Source: JBBRHQ01 sp963781345 (GTDB lineage Bacteria; Actinomycetota; Thermoleophilia; Solirubrobacterales; 70-9). From it: DNA of 64,000 nt. The notes below the pieces were generated by a model. It saw only the letters and a program-made list of their open reading frames with translations. It was not told the origin of the DNA and made no database searches. The position numbers and the translations under genes are program-made. This document shows positions 25,626-34,360 of the stretch, one piece after another; position 1 is the first letter of the stretch; the number at the start of each line of letters is the position of its first letter. The stretch lies in contig CAWAFQ010000013.1 of assembly GCA_963781345.1 (NCBI GenBank), forward strand, positions 372,001 through 436,000. The letters are read 5' to 3'.

Positions 25626-25808
25626 TCAGCGCAGGATGCGGTAGATCAGCCACCCGGCGAGCGGGATCCCCAGCAAGAGGATGACGGCTCCGGCGACCAC
25701 GCCGATCAGAAAGAAACCCGCCAGAGCGGCAAGGAGCGCAACCACCGCGATCGCGGCGACGTAGAGGCCGAGCAGGTCGGAGTCGGGCGGAGAGTCGTTG
25801 TCTGGCAT
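25626..25808 (-). CDS. Small two-helix membrane protein
   Basis: 60 residues: acidic N-terminus (MPDNDSPPDSD), then two hydrophobic helices separated by FFLIG, ending IPLAGWLIYRILR. A -10-like TAGAAA sits 6 bases before the ATG inside a perfect palindrome, which supports expression and suggests repression. No family is recognised. Confidence 0.6.
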   Translation of the reverse strand: MPDNDSPPDSDLLGLYVAAIAVVALLAALAGFFLIGVVAGAVILLLGIPLAGWLIYRILR

Positions 25809-25826
25809 CGCTGATTTCTATCAGCG
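25809..25826 (-). promoter_or_regulatory. Palindromic operator-like site overlapping a -10 box
   Basis: CGCTGAT-TTCT-ATCAGCG, a perfect 7-base inverted repeat, directly abuts the ATG at 25808 and covers the minus-strand TAGAAA (25815-25820). Confidence 0.5.
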
Positions 25827-25911
25827 TGGGGAGAGAATGAGCCGCCGGCCCACATCTCTCCGTTGCAGGATCGCCGCAACTCAGACCGCTCTTGGTCGAT
25901 GACTTGCGGTG

Positions 25912-27513
25912 TCACTCACTCCCGTTGACGAAGCGCGCGCGAAGGTCGATCTTCTTCCACTTGCCGGTGGCGGTGCGCGGGATCGCCTCGACGAACTCGA
26001 AGCGCTCGGGCAGCTGCCACTTGGCGAAGTCCTGCGAGAGGTGCTCGCGCAACTCCTCCGGGGTCGCGCTCCTTCCCTCGTTGAGGGCGATGACACCGAG
26101 CGGGCGCTCCCCCCAGCGCTCGTCGGGGATGGCGATCACCGCAGCCTCGGCCACGGCGGGATGCGCCATCAGCAGGTTCTCCAGGTCGACCGAGCTGATC
26201 CACTCCCCGCCCGACTTGACCAGGTCCTTGGAACGGTCCCAGATCTTGATGCAGCCGTGGGGATCGATGGTGACCACGTCTCCCGTCTGGAACCAGCCGT
26301 CGGCGGTGAACTTCTCCGTCCCCTCGCCCCCGTGGTAGCCGGCGGCGACCCAGGGGCCACGGACCTCGAGCTCGCCCATCGTCTGATCGTCCCAGGGAAC
26401 CTCGCCCTCCTCGTTTCGGGCGCGGATCTCGACCAGGGGGACGGCGATTCCCTGGCGGGCGCGATAGCCGTATTGCTCGGGTGTCCCGTCACCGAGGTCG
26501 GGGGAGGGATGGCAGACCGTTCCCAGCGGGCTCGTCTCGGTCATCCCCCACGCCTGCAGGACGCTGAGCCCGTGGCGGTCGAAGCCCTCGATCATCGATT
26601 GCGGGACCGCGGCACCGCCGACGACCATCGTCCGCAGCGCCGAGAGATCCCAGCGGTCGGGCTCGGCGTCGAGCGCGCCGAGGATCGCCATCCACACGGT
26701 CGGGACCCCGGCTGTCATCGTCACCCGCTCGGATGCGAGCAGGTCGAGGATGCTCTCGGCGTCGAGGTGGGGCCCCGGGTAGACGATGCCGGCGCCGGTA
26801 AGCGCCGCCGCGTAGGGGATGCCCCAGGCATTGGCGTGGAACATCGGCACCACCGGCAGCATGACGTCGCGGCGGGAGATGCCGAGCCCGTCCGGGAGGG
26901 CGGCGCCGAGACAGTGGAGGATCGCTGAGCGGTGCGAGTAGGTCACGCCCTTGGGCCGTCCGGTGGTTCCCGACGTGTAACACATGGCCGCGGCCTGGCG
27001 CTCGTCGAGGTCGGGCCACTCGACCGCCTCCCCGGAGGAGACCAGGTCCTCGTATGACAGGGTGCCCTCGGGGGCCGGTTCCGAGTGGGTGACGACGATC
27101 ACGCTCTCGAAATCCCGCGCCCCGCGGATCGAGTCGAACACGGGAAGCAGGGTCTCGTCGAGGATCAGCACACGGTCGCCGGCATGGTTGACGATGTAGG
27201 AGAGCTCATCGGGGTGCAGGCGGGGGTTGAGCGTGTGCACGACCGAGCCCATCGCCGGAACCGCAAAGTAGACCTCGAGGTGCTCGGGCTGGTTCCAGAG
27301 CAGGGTCGCGACGCGGTCGCCGGAGCCGACCCCGAGGCCTCCCAGCGCACCGGCCAGTCGCCGCGAGCGGCCGGCGACCTCGCCGTAGGTGGTGCGATCG
27401 AGGTTGCGGTCGGGCCGGCGCGAGACGATCTGGCGCTGCGGATGAAACCGCTCCGACCGATTCACCGCTGCGGTGATCGTCAGCGGATAGTCGTCCATCG
27501 TCAAGCCGTCCAT
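25912..27513 (-). CDS. Long-chain fatty acid--CoA ligase family protein
   Basis: 533 residues of the ANL superfamily. AMP-binding motif YTSGTTGRPKGVTYSH (about residue 180), GMTETSPLG, the GWFQTGDV hinge region and the C-terminal catalytic lysine in RTATGKWKKIDLR are intact. It activates a fatty or other carboxylic acid to its CoA thioester via an adenylate. The start has a strong ribosome site (AAAGGAGG), in contrast to the leaderless genes around it. The exact acid cannot be told. Confidence 0.9.
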   Translation of the reverse strand: MDGLTMDDYPLTITAAVNRSERFHPQRQIVSRRPDRNLDRTTYGEVAGRSRRLAGALGGLGVGSGDRVATLLWNQPEHLEVYFAVPAMGSVVHTLNPRLHPDELSYIVNHAGDRVLILDETLLPVFDSIRGARDFESVIVVTHSEPAPEGTLSYEDLVSSGEAVEWPDLDERQAAAMCYTSGTTGRPKGVTYSHRSAILHCLGAALPDGLGISRRDVMLPVVPMFHANAWGIPYAAALTGAGIVYPGPHLDAESILDLLASERVTMTAGVPTVWMAILGALDAEPDRWDLSALRTMVVGGAAVPQSMIEGFDRHGLSVLQAWGMTETSPLGTVCHPSPDLGDGTPEQYGYRARQGIAVPLVEIRARNEEGEVPWDDQTMGELEVRGPWVAAGYHGGEGTEKFTADGWFQTGDVVTIDPHGCIKIWDRSKDLVKSGGEWISSVDLENLLMAHPAVAEAAVIAIPDERWGERPLGVIALNEGRSATPEELREHLSQDFAKWQLPERFEFVEAIPRTATGKWKKIDLRARFVNGSE

Positions 27514-27538
27514 CGTCCCTCCTTTGGGTAATAGGTCT

Positions 27539-28987
27539 CTACGGAACCGCGGTGATCGTCGGCGGGTCCCAGCCGCTGCCGTCGAGGACGCCGCCGATCC
27601 GGTCGGGCCTTGTCTGGTACAGGCGCATCATCAGGCGGAAATTTGCTCCCGCCTGGGAGGGCAGCCAGTTCCGGGCCTGGGCGGAGTCCGTGGGCCGGGC
27701 GCTCTGCACATAGATGTCGAGCGAGCCGTCCGGGTTGAAACCGAGGTCGGTGCGGTCGCCGACCGAGTAGCGGTTGATTGGGTTGGCGACCAGGAACCCC
27801 GAGGTGTCGTAGAGGGTCATCGACCAGAACGCCTGCACCGGCGGCAGCTGCCCCGGGGCGAAGTGGACGGCGTAGTTCTTCGCCCCGTTGAGCGGGGTCA
27901 GCGTGCTATCCGCCTGGGCGAAGGGGTAGATGGCCTGTCTTGGCTGGATCGCGCCGAGGGCAAACTGGGCGACCGCGGCGCGGAGGTCGTAGTCGGTCCC
28001 GTAGTGGCCGAGGTGCGGCGTCACCAGCCAGCCGTTGTGTGCCGCGAACCCGGAGACGTATCTCTGCGTGACCGCGTTCTGGAGAGCCCCGGGACCGGCG
28101 GCGACGGCGTCGATCATCCCCTGCCCGGTCTCGGCGCTGAGCGAGCCGTCGCCGGAGGGTTTGCGCCCCGGCCCGACGCCGATCGCCGCAAGCCTGCTCA
28201 ACTCAGGGGCGTCCGCCTTCGGCGGCGGGAACCTCTTCAGCAGGTAGCCGAGCTTGTCGAAGAAGGCCAGCCCGGTTGGGGTCGGCACCTCGTCGACAGT
28301 CCTGTCCTCGCCGCGGGGGGCCTTCGGACCGAGCCCGCCGACGTAGCGGCTGAGCGGGGTCACCCTGTAGCGCTTCTGGATCTTGCGGACGTTGGGCATG
28401 TCGCTCGGCCCGAAAGAGAGGGTGCGGCCGATGATCCAGACCCGGTCGTAGCGGGTCTTGATTCGGTGGGTCCCCTTCGGAATCCTCACCCTGTTCTGGC
28501 CGGGCCCGGTGATCACGTAGTCACCGGGCTTGGTCTTCTTCTTCGAGCCCGGATTGGAGAAGTTCTCGGTGTAGGGGTCGAGCATCTCGAAGACGAAGTA
28601 GCGGTTGCTGACCTTGGGGACGTGGATCACCATCGGCTGGTGAGAGAGGTCGAGCCAGGCGATCGAGTAGGGCGTGTCGTTGTTGGGAAGGACGACGTCC
28701 TTCTTGCCGGCATCTGCGAGGCGACCGACGTTGTTGAAGTGGTTGAGGGTGCCGCGCCCATTGCCGACGTTGACGTCGACGCTGGTCTCGATCCTGAAGG
28801 TCTGGTCCGTCTTGACGATCGGCAGGCCGTACTCGAAGGCCTCGAGGCCGAGGTCGTAGCCCTTGGCGTAGTCCGGCGAGACCGCGTTGGCCGAGGCGGC
28901 GGCGGCGAAGAGCCCCGCCAGCGCAAGCCCCACACCGGTGGCCAGCTTCAGCAGCCACCCCCTCGAGACCCGCCTCAACCCGCTCAC
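27539..28987 (-). CDS. Secreted DUF1254/DUF1214 protein
   Basis: 482 residues with a signal peptide (LLKLATGVGLALAGLFAAAASANA). The N-terminal half carries DUF1254 features (EAFEYGLPIVKTDQTFRI, VVLPNNDTPYSIAWLDLS) and the C-terminal half DUF1214 (FWSMTLYDTSGFLVANPINR). These paired domains are exported proteins of unknown biochemical role. It lies just upstream of the acyl-CoA ligase on the same strand (gap 25 bases), so co-transcription is likely. A TTG nine codons-bases downstream of an AGGAG could be the real start. Confidence 0.85.
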   Translation of the reverse strand: MSGLRRVSRGWLLKLATGVGLALAGLFAAAASANAVSPDYAKGYDLGLEAFEYGLPIVKTDQTFRIETSVDVNVGNGRGTLNHFNNVGRLADAGKKDVVLPNNDTPYSIAWLDLSHQPMVIHVPKVSNRYFVFEMLDPYTENFSNPGSKKKTKPGDYVITGPGQNRVRIPKGTHRIKTRYDRVWIIGRTLSFGPSDMPNVRKIQKRYRVTPLSRYVGGLGPKAPRGEDRTVDEVPTPTGLAFFDKLGYLLKRFPPPKADAPELSRLAAIGVGPGRKPSGDGSLSAETGQGMIDAVAAGPGALQNAVTQRYVSGFAAHNGWLVTPHLGHYGTDYDLRAAVAQFALGAIQPRQAIYPFAQADSTLTPLNGAKNYAVHFAPGQLPPVQAFWSMTLYDTSGFLVANPINRYSVGDRTDLGFNPDGSLDIYVQSARPTDSAQARNWLPSQAGANFRLMMRLYQTRPDRIGGVLDGSGWDPPTITAVP

Positions 28988-29027
28988 TCTCCTTCGGCCC
29001 GCTGCAGAGTGGAGCGCCGCCGCGCCC

Positions 29028-30350
29028 TCAGGCGCCGGTTCGGAGGACCTCGGTCTTCGCTTCCTGGAACTCCTCTTCGCTGAGGGTGCCCTTCTCCTTC
29101 AGCGCCGAGAGCCGCTCGAGCTGACCCACCTTGGTCTCCTCGGTCGCGGCGCCGGCTTCCGCCTTCGCCGGCCGTTTGAGCCCAGCCCGCATGCGCTCGC
29201 CGAGCCCCCCGGGCTCCGCGCCAGGGAACTCGACCGCGGTCTGGCGACGCAGCACCTCGGTCCCGAGAACCATCAGCCCGGCGAGCAGGAGGAACCCGAA
29301 CGGCTTCTGGAAGGCCGTCACCGGCGCCCACAGGACCAGGGCGAGGAAGACCACGGCGACGACCCCGTAGGTCGCGCCGCGGCGGTCGCGAAGGTAGGGT
29401 GCCGCCTCGCGTCGCAGTGAGGTGGCGGGCCGGGTCGGCCCGGCGAGCCAGGCGCCGATGATCAGCAGGATTCCGAAGGTGATCATCGAGACCGCGATCG
29501 TCACCAGAAGCGAGGTGCCGATGCTCCAGGCCGCCTCGGCGGCCGGCTTGATCGAGGTCGAGGCGAGCGCGTTGACGACCTCATCGCCGGCGAAGCCGCG
29601 CACGATCAGCGCCAGGATGCCGGCGATCAGGAAGCCGAAGCCGACGCTTCGCAGCGTCTCGCGGCGTCGCCCGTGAGCGAGGTAGACCGCGAGCGCGTAG
29701 AGCCCGAAGACGAGGATCGTGAGGACGACGGCAAGTCCCTTGATCAGCTGGGCGATGTCCTGAGCGGTGGAGAGCTCGTTGGACTTGAGGATCGTGATCG
29801 ACCCGGCGTCCGGGGGTAGCTTCGAGGCGACGTTGCCCCCGATCCCGAGCTGGGTGGAGAGCTGGGTGACCAGGCCGTTGAGGCTAAGGACGACGTCGCC
29901 GCCGGTGGTCGAGACTGCCGGGCCGCCGCCACTTAGGATCTTCAGCAACCTCTCGTGTGCGGCCCGGTTCGCATCGGCCCACAGCTGCTGGACCTTCGGC
30001 GTCGCCAGCGCCTTCTGCGCGACCTGCTGTCCGAATTGCTGCAGCCCGCCCGCTGCCGGCCCGGCGAGCGGCGCCAACCGCGGCGGCAGGGCCTGGGCGA
30101 GCTCCGCCTCGACGTCGACGTTGGCGTAGAGCTCGTTGACGAGGAAGACCGAGAGCTGGTCCTGGATGTCCTTGTTCTCGAGCAGCTTCGAGCTCGTGTT
30201 CACCCAGTTGTCGGTGTTGAGGGCCTGGCGGTTGGCCCAGATCGAGAAGACCCCGACGAAGGCTAGGAAGGTGGCAAGGATGAGGATCGCGGTGACGACG
30301 CCACGGCGGCGAGGGGCGCTGGGCTCGACGGACTCGGCAGTGGCTTCCAC
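29028..30350 (-). CDS. Polytopic membrane protein with C-terminal SHOCT motif
   Basis: 440 residues. An N-terminal helix (residues 18-40) precedes a large extracytoplasmic domain of about 160 residues (NTDNWVNTSSKLLENKDIQD), then five or six helices and a cytoplasmic tail ending in a SHOCT-like motif (LSALKEKGTLSEEEFQEAK). A GAGGTGA ribosome site precedes the GTG. This architecture occurs in actinobacteria as an uncharacterised integral protein; function unknown. Confidence 0.8.
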   Translation of the reverse strand: MEATAESVEPSAPRRRGVVTAILILATFLAFVGVFSIWANRQALNTDNWVNTSSKLLENKDIQDQLSVFLVNELYANVDVEAELAQALPPRLAPLAGPAAGGLQQFGQQVAQKALATPKVQQLWADANRAAHERLLKILSGGGPAVSTTGGDVVLSLNGLVTQLSTQLGIGGNVASKLPPDAGSITILKSNELSTAQDIAQLIKGLAVVLTILVFGLYALAVYLAHGRRRETLRSVGFGFLIAGILALIVRGFAGDEVVNALASTSIKPAAEAAWSIGTSLLVTIAVSMITFGILLIIGAWLAGPTRPATSLRREAAPYLRDRRGATYGVVAVVFLALVLWAPVTAFQKPFGFLLLAGLMVLGTEVLRRQTAVEFPGAEPGGLGERMRAGLKRPAKAEAGAATEETKVGQLERLSALKEKGTLSEEEFQEAKTEVLRTGA

Positions 30351-30389
30351 GATCAGTTCACCTCTCGGTCGACATTGGCTGGGAGAAGA

Positions 30390-31760
30390 CTATGCGGCAG
30401 CGGGCGCGGATGCATCGCCCGTTCCGGATGAGTCCGTGGGCGCCGGGTCAAAGCGCCGGGACAGGGCCAGGACCGTCAGGTAGGCGACGGTGACGCCGAT
30501 GATGATCAGCGGACCCGAGCCCAGCCCCGACTGGGAGGTCAGAAGCAGCGCCAGGGTTACCGCGGAGAGCGGCAGCCGCAGCGTCCCGGCAGTTGCGGCC
30601 CCGATCCCCACCGCGACCGCGGGAGTCGTCTCGAACCCCGGCAGCTGTGCGGCGGCGAGGCCGGCGGCAGCGCCGAGGAAGATCGCCGGGAAGATCGGGC
30701 CGCCGCGGAAGGCGGCCAGCGACACCGAGTAGGCAAGGCCCTTGAAGGCGAGCAAAGCGATCAGAGCTCCGACCGAGTACTCGGTGGCTTGGGAGACCAG
30801 CCCCCCGACCTGGTCCTGGCCGGAGAAGAGGACATCGCTGACGGGGTGGTCGGTTATCTCCGAGAAGGCGATTGCAGCCCCGGCGATCACCAGGCCGCCG
30901 GCAGCGGTGAGGACGAACCGTCGTCGCTGAACCACCTCCACGAGCGGCCGGGCGACCGCGAAAATGGCGAACATCAGAATCGCGATCGCGACCGCGACCG
31001 GGATCGTCCAGAGGAAGTCGGTCAGGTCCGGACGCGCGAACTCGGGCAGCGGTAGGGCCCCGATCGCGATGTCGCTCGTGTTGAGGCCGGTCCAGGAACC
31101 CATCCCGAGTGAGACCAGCGAGCCGATTCCGGCCGCCATCAGCCCGGGAACCAGGACGATCTTCAGCCGGGGACCTCCGATCCCGATCGCCTCGATCAGG
31201 ATGATCGAGGCGATCAGCGGAGAGCCGAAGAGGAAGGAGACCGCGGCGAAGGTCGCCGAGGCGGCGACGATGTCGACCATCTGCTGCGGCGGGTCCTTCT
31301 GCAATCGTCTGGCGGCAAGCACCCCGAGGCCTCCGCCCAGCGCGATCAGCGGCGCCTCCGGCCCGACCACGGCGCCGAGGCCGATCGAGGCGAGGGCGGC
31401 GAGGATGACGCCGGGCAGTGCCTCCGGCCCGAGCCGTTCGGTGCTCAGTCCGTACGCCGGGGTATGGCCGCCGTTGCCCGGAAGACGAACGATCGCGAAC
31501 GCCGTGATCAGCCCGGCGATGCCGAGTACGACGAGATACCACCAGTTGGGCGCGCCGTTGTCGTAGCCGAGGTCCTTCGGTAGGTCGGTGAAGACGCCGA
31601 CCTGAATCTGGTGCACCAGTTCGAGGAAGCACCAGGCCACCACCGATGTGATCACGCCAACGATCGCGACGAAGACGAGGAGCATCGCAAAGCGCCGGTT
31701 CGCCATCACCTCCGTCGGGTCGGGTTCAGGCGCGACCGGGGGACTCTCTGACTCAGCCAT
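30390..31760 (-). CDS. ClC family chloride channel/exchanger
   Basis: 456 residues with the ClC fold. The external gating glutamate lies in VVGPEAPLIALGG (a GxExP variant), and GPIFPAIFLGAAAG matches the GxFxP motif. In the helix holding the internal proton glutamate of exchangers the sequence reads ILIEAIGIGG, so that residue may be replaced by Ala; this alignment is by eye. ClC proteins move chloride (or fluoride or nitrate) across the membrane. A GGAGGAG ribosome site precedes the ATG. Confidence 0.9.
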   Translation of the reverse strand: MAESESPPVAPEPDPTEVMANRRFAMLLVFVAIVGVITSVVAWCFLELVHQIQVGVFTDLPKDLGYDNGAPNWWYLVVLGIAGLITAFAIVRLPGNGGHTPAYGLSTERLGPEALPGVILAALASIGLGAVVGPEAPLIALGGGLGVLAARRLQKDPPQQMVDIVAASATFAAVSFLFGSPLIASIILIEAIGIGGPRLKIVLVPGLMAAGIGSLVSLGMGSWTGLNTSDIAIGALPLPEFARPDLTDFLWTIPVAVAIAILMFAIFAVARPLVEVVQRRRFVLTAAGGLVIAGAAIAFSEITDHPVSDVLFSGQDQVGGLVSQATEYSVGALIALLAFKGLAYSVSLAAFRGGPIFPAIFLGAAAGLAAAQLPGFETTPAVAVGIGAATAGTLRLPLSAVTLALLLTSQSGLGSGPLIIIGVTVAYLTVLALSRRFDPAPTDSSGTGDASAPAAA

Positions 31761-31969
31761 CTACTCCTCCATCTTCCTCTTCCGGCCTCTCAAGTTTGCG
31801 CCGCCGCCTCTCTTCGCTCAACTCCTGGCTCCTCACCTTCGCATCTCCGTAGGAAGTCTCCACCAATTCCCGTCCCGCCGACCGAGGCGCCGATCCGGAG
31901 CAATCGGGTCTGGACCGGGAGCCCCTGATCGCTGGTCTCCTCGGCGCCCGCGGCCTCCGCCGGCCGATC

Positions 31970-32866
31970 CTAGTCCGGGGCCGCTGACGGGCGCTCGAAC
32001 GCTTGCAGCACTCCTCCGACGGCAAAGCACATCGCCCCGCCGAAGGTCCCCCAGTTCGCGACGTCAACGTTGATCACGCTGCCGGTGTCGGGGTTGGTGA
32101 ACGCGGCCAGGGCCGAGACGAAGAAGAGGATCGAACCGACCTGGTTGGCGGCGACTATCCACCAGCCGAGCTGCCGGGGCAAGAGCCGCAGCCGACCGTG
32201 GCAGACCTCGACGATCGAGAGTTGCCCGGAGATCAGGAACATCACGCAGCCGATGATCTCGGGACTCCAGATCAGCCTGTTGGTCTGCTTCGCGCTCAGC
32301 CCCTCGAGGAACGAGTCGATCAGGCTGACGCCGAAGGCGAGGGTGCCGGCGAAGAGGACGAAGGCCGCGAGCCACTCGATCCGCAGCGGCTCGTAGGACC
32401 ACCATCGCCAGCTCTCCCCCTGCAGCGATCCGTCTTCGCCGAGACTGCGCGGCGCGTTGATCGCCTGAAGCAGCGAGGCGTAGCCGCCGGTGCTGAAGAA
32501 GACACCGCCGAGAAGGTAGACCGACGCTGCGCTGAGCGCGTCTCCCGAGCCGACCTGGGCGATCAGTGCCCCAAGGGCGAACAGCAACCCACCGACGGTG
32601 AAGGCCACTGAAGCGATCCAGTTGAGCCGCCGCAGCCGCCGAGCGGTGGTGAATGAGGCCCGAACCCTGGCCCGAATGACCCCCTTCGCGTCGCGCAGGA
32701 CGACCTCACCGCGTTTCCTCGCCGCGCGCGAGGCCCAGGTCGCGGTGCCTCCATCGGGGACATCCCAGGTGACCCGAGTCGTGAATGGCCCCCCACCGCG
32801 CTGATCGCGCAGCGACCAAGCGTCCGGACTCCCGACGGACCCCGCCCGTGCCGCGGGCTCAGGCAT
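31970..32866 (-). CDS. YrhK-like membrane protein
   Basis: 298 residues. A soluble N-terminal part of about 80 residues precedes at least six membrane helices. The segments RLNWIASVAFTVGGLLFALG and SVYLLGGVFFSTGGYASLLQ resemble the YrhK domain, and a second set (NQVGSILFFVSALAAFTNPD) may be a repeat of it. Function unknown. A 209-base gap separates it from the ClC gene; I see nothing convincing there. Confidence 0.7.
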   Translation of the reverse strand: MPEPAARAGSVGSPDAWSLRDQRGGGPFTTRVTWDVPDGGTATWASRAARKRGEVVLRDAKGVIRARVRASFTTARRLRRLNWIASVAFTVGGLLFALGALIAQVGSGDALSAASVYLLGGVFFSTGGYASLLQAINAPRSLGEDGSLQGESWRWWSYEPLRIEWLAAFVLFAGTLAFGVSLIDSFLEGLSAKQTNRLIWSPEIIGCVMFLISGQLSIVEVCHGRLRLLPRQLGWWIVAANQVGSILFFVSALAAFTNPDTGSVINVDVANWGTFGGAMCFAVGGVLQAFERPSAAPD

Positions 32867-32878
32867 CGGCGCGAGGCC

Positions 32879-32986
32879 TCAGCGGGAGAGGTCGTGGCGC
32901 GAGCCGGCCGCGTGGTAACCGACGTACCAGGCGAGATGACGGACCGCGTTGAAGCCCACGACGGCAGGAGACAGAATCCTCTTCAT
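32879..32986 (-). CDS. 35-residue protein, unknown function
   Basis: A short frame beginning MKRILSPAVVGFNAVRHLAW and ending in a His/Arg-rich AAGSRHDLSR tail. It is amphipathic with an even mix of hydrophobic and basic residues. It fits neatly between flanking genes and has TAGGAT 8 bases before the ATG, the same leaderless promoter style as its neighbours. Too short for most gene callers; no family recognised. Confidence 0.55.
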   Translation of the reverse strand: MKRILSPAVVGFNAVRHLAWYVGYHAAGSRHDLSR

Positions 32987-32994
32987 CGGCGCTG

Positions 32995-33000
32995 ATCCTA
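32995..33000 (-). promoter_or_regulatory. -10-like box TAGGAT before the 35-residue gene
   Basis: Minus-strand TAGGAT, 8-base spacer, ATG at 32986. Confidence 0.45.
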
Positions 33001-33095
33001 ATTGGTAGGGCGGAGCGACCATTTGCCCGAAACTCGCAATTTGCAGGTTTTCGGTTCTCGGCAGGCCGTCGCCGGGGACCTCCGGGCCCCGGCTC

Positions 33096-33101
33096 TAGAC
33101 T
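33096..33101 (+). promoter_or_regulatory. -10-like box TAGACT before 33109
   Basis: TAGACT, 7-base spacer, ATG at 33109; leaderless pattern. Confidence 0.55.
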
Positions 33102-33108
33102 CCCGCCG

Positions 33109-34356
33109 ATGAAGGTTGGGATCATCGGCCTCGGCTACGTGGGCCTCCCGCTCGCCGTCGCCTTCGCCGAGGCCGGGCACGAGGTGGTCGGCCTCGACGC
33201 CGACGCGTCGAAGCTGAGCGCGATCGGCGCCGGGCGCAGCTACATCGAGGACATATCCGATGCCTCGCTCGAGGCGGCCGGGAGTCGGCTGCGGGCGAGC
33301 GCCGATTACTCCGACCTCGCCTCCTGTGAGGCCGTGATCATCTGCGTGCCGACGCCGCTGACCGGCTCTCGGGAGCCCGACCTCACCTACCTGCTCGATT
33401 GCGCCACCTCGCTGTCGGGCGTCCTGGCGCCCGGGCAACTGGTGGTCCTCGAGTCGACCACCTACCCGGGGACGACCCGCGAGCGGCTGCTGCCGATACT
33501 CGAGGAGTCGGGAATGAGAGCTGGCCGTGACTTCCACCTCGCCTTCTCCCCCGAGCGGATCGACCCCGGACGGACCGACTTCACGGTGCGGACGACGCCG
33601 AAGCTGGTCGGGGGCCTGAGCGAGGAGTGCGCCGAGCGCGCCCGCGGGCTCTACGCGGAGATCTGCGACGAGGTCCACGTCCTCACCTCGCCCGAGGCGG
33701 CGGAGTTGGCCAAGCTCCTCGAGAACATCTTCCGCTCGGTCAACATCGCCCTCGTCAACGAGCTGGCGCAACTCTGCGACAGGCTCGGGATCGACATCTG
33801 GGAGGTCGTCGACGCCGCGGCGACCAAGCCCTTCGGGTTCATGAAGTTCGAGCCCGGCCCCGGGATGGGCGGGCACTGCCTTCCCGTCGATCCCTTCTAC
33901 CTCGCGTTCAAGGCGCGCGAGCACAATTTCTACCCCGAGTTCATCGAGCTGGCCGGCAAGATCAACCAGTCCCAGCCGCAATTCTGCGTCGAGCGAATCG
34001 ACCGGGCGCTCAACGGCGTCTCCAAATCCGTCAACGGGTCACGGATTCTGATCCTCGGGGTCAGCTACAAGGCCGGGACCAGCGACACGCGCGAGTCCCC
34101 GGCGCTGCAGATCATCCGGATGCTGCGCGAGCTCGGCGGCGAGGTCTCCTACCACGATCCTCACGTCTCCCGGCTCGGCGAGCTCGACCTCGAGTCGGTG
34201 GACCTCGAAGGCGGGCTCGAGGCCGCCGATCTGGTCGCGATCGTCACCGCCCACCCCGGGATCGACTACGAGCGTCTCGTCTCACGGTCCAGTTTGGTGA
34301 TCGACTTTCGAGGGGTCACGCGCGGCGTCGCCGCACAGAACCTGGTTCGCCTCTGA
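33109..34356 (+). CDS. UDP/GDP-sugar dehydrogenase (nucleotide-sugar 6-dehydrogenase)
   Basis: 415 residues. The Rossmann start KVGIIGLGYVGLPLAVAFAE, ESTTYPGTTRE, AFSPERIDPG, ENIFRSVNIALVNELAQLCD, and the catalytic cysteine in GMGGHCLPVDPFYL (about residue 260) identify the family. It oxidises the C6 hydroxyl of a nucleotide sugar to a uronic acid. The GGHCLPVDPFYL form is closest to UDP-N-acetylhexosamine dehydrogenases (WbpA/WecC type) rather than plain Ugd, by eye. It supplies surface polysaccharide synthesis. Confidence 0.9.
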   Translation: MKVGIIGLGYVGLPLAVAFAEAGHEVVGLDADASKLSAIGAGRSYIEDISDASLEAAGSRLRASADYSDLASCEAVIICVPTPLTGSREPDLTYLLDCATSLSGVLAPGQLVVLESTTYPGTTRERLLPILEESGMRAGRDFHLAFSPERIDPGRTDFTVRTTPKLVGGLSEECAERARGLYAEICDEVHVLTSPEAAELAKLLENIFRSVNIALVNELAQLCDRLGIDIWEVVDAAATKPFGFMKFEPGPGMGGHCLPVDPFYLAFKAREHNFYPEFIELAGKINQSQPQFCVERIDRALNGVSKSVNGSRILILGVSYKAGTSDTRESPALQIIRMLRELGGEVSYHDPHVSRLGELDLESVDLEGGLEAADLVAIVTAHPGIDYERLVSRSSLVIDFRGVTRGVAAQNLVRL

Positions 34357-34360
34357 GGCG

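Noticed and set aside
31753..32067. Minus-strand frame between the YrhK-like and ClC genes
   Set aside because: Arg/Ser/Pro-rich with no recognisable features; it overlaps both flanking genes and the ClC ribosome site.
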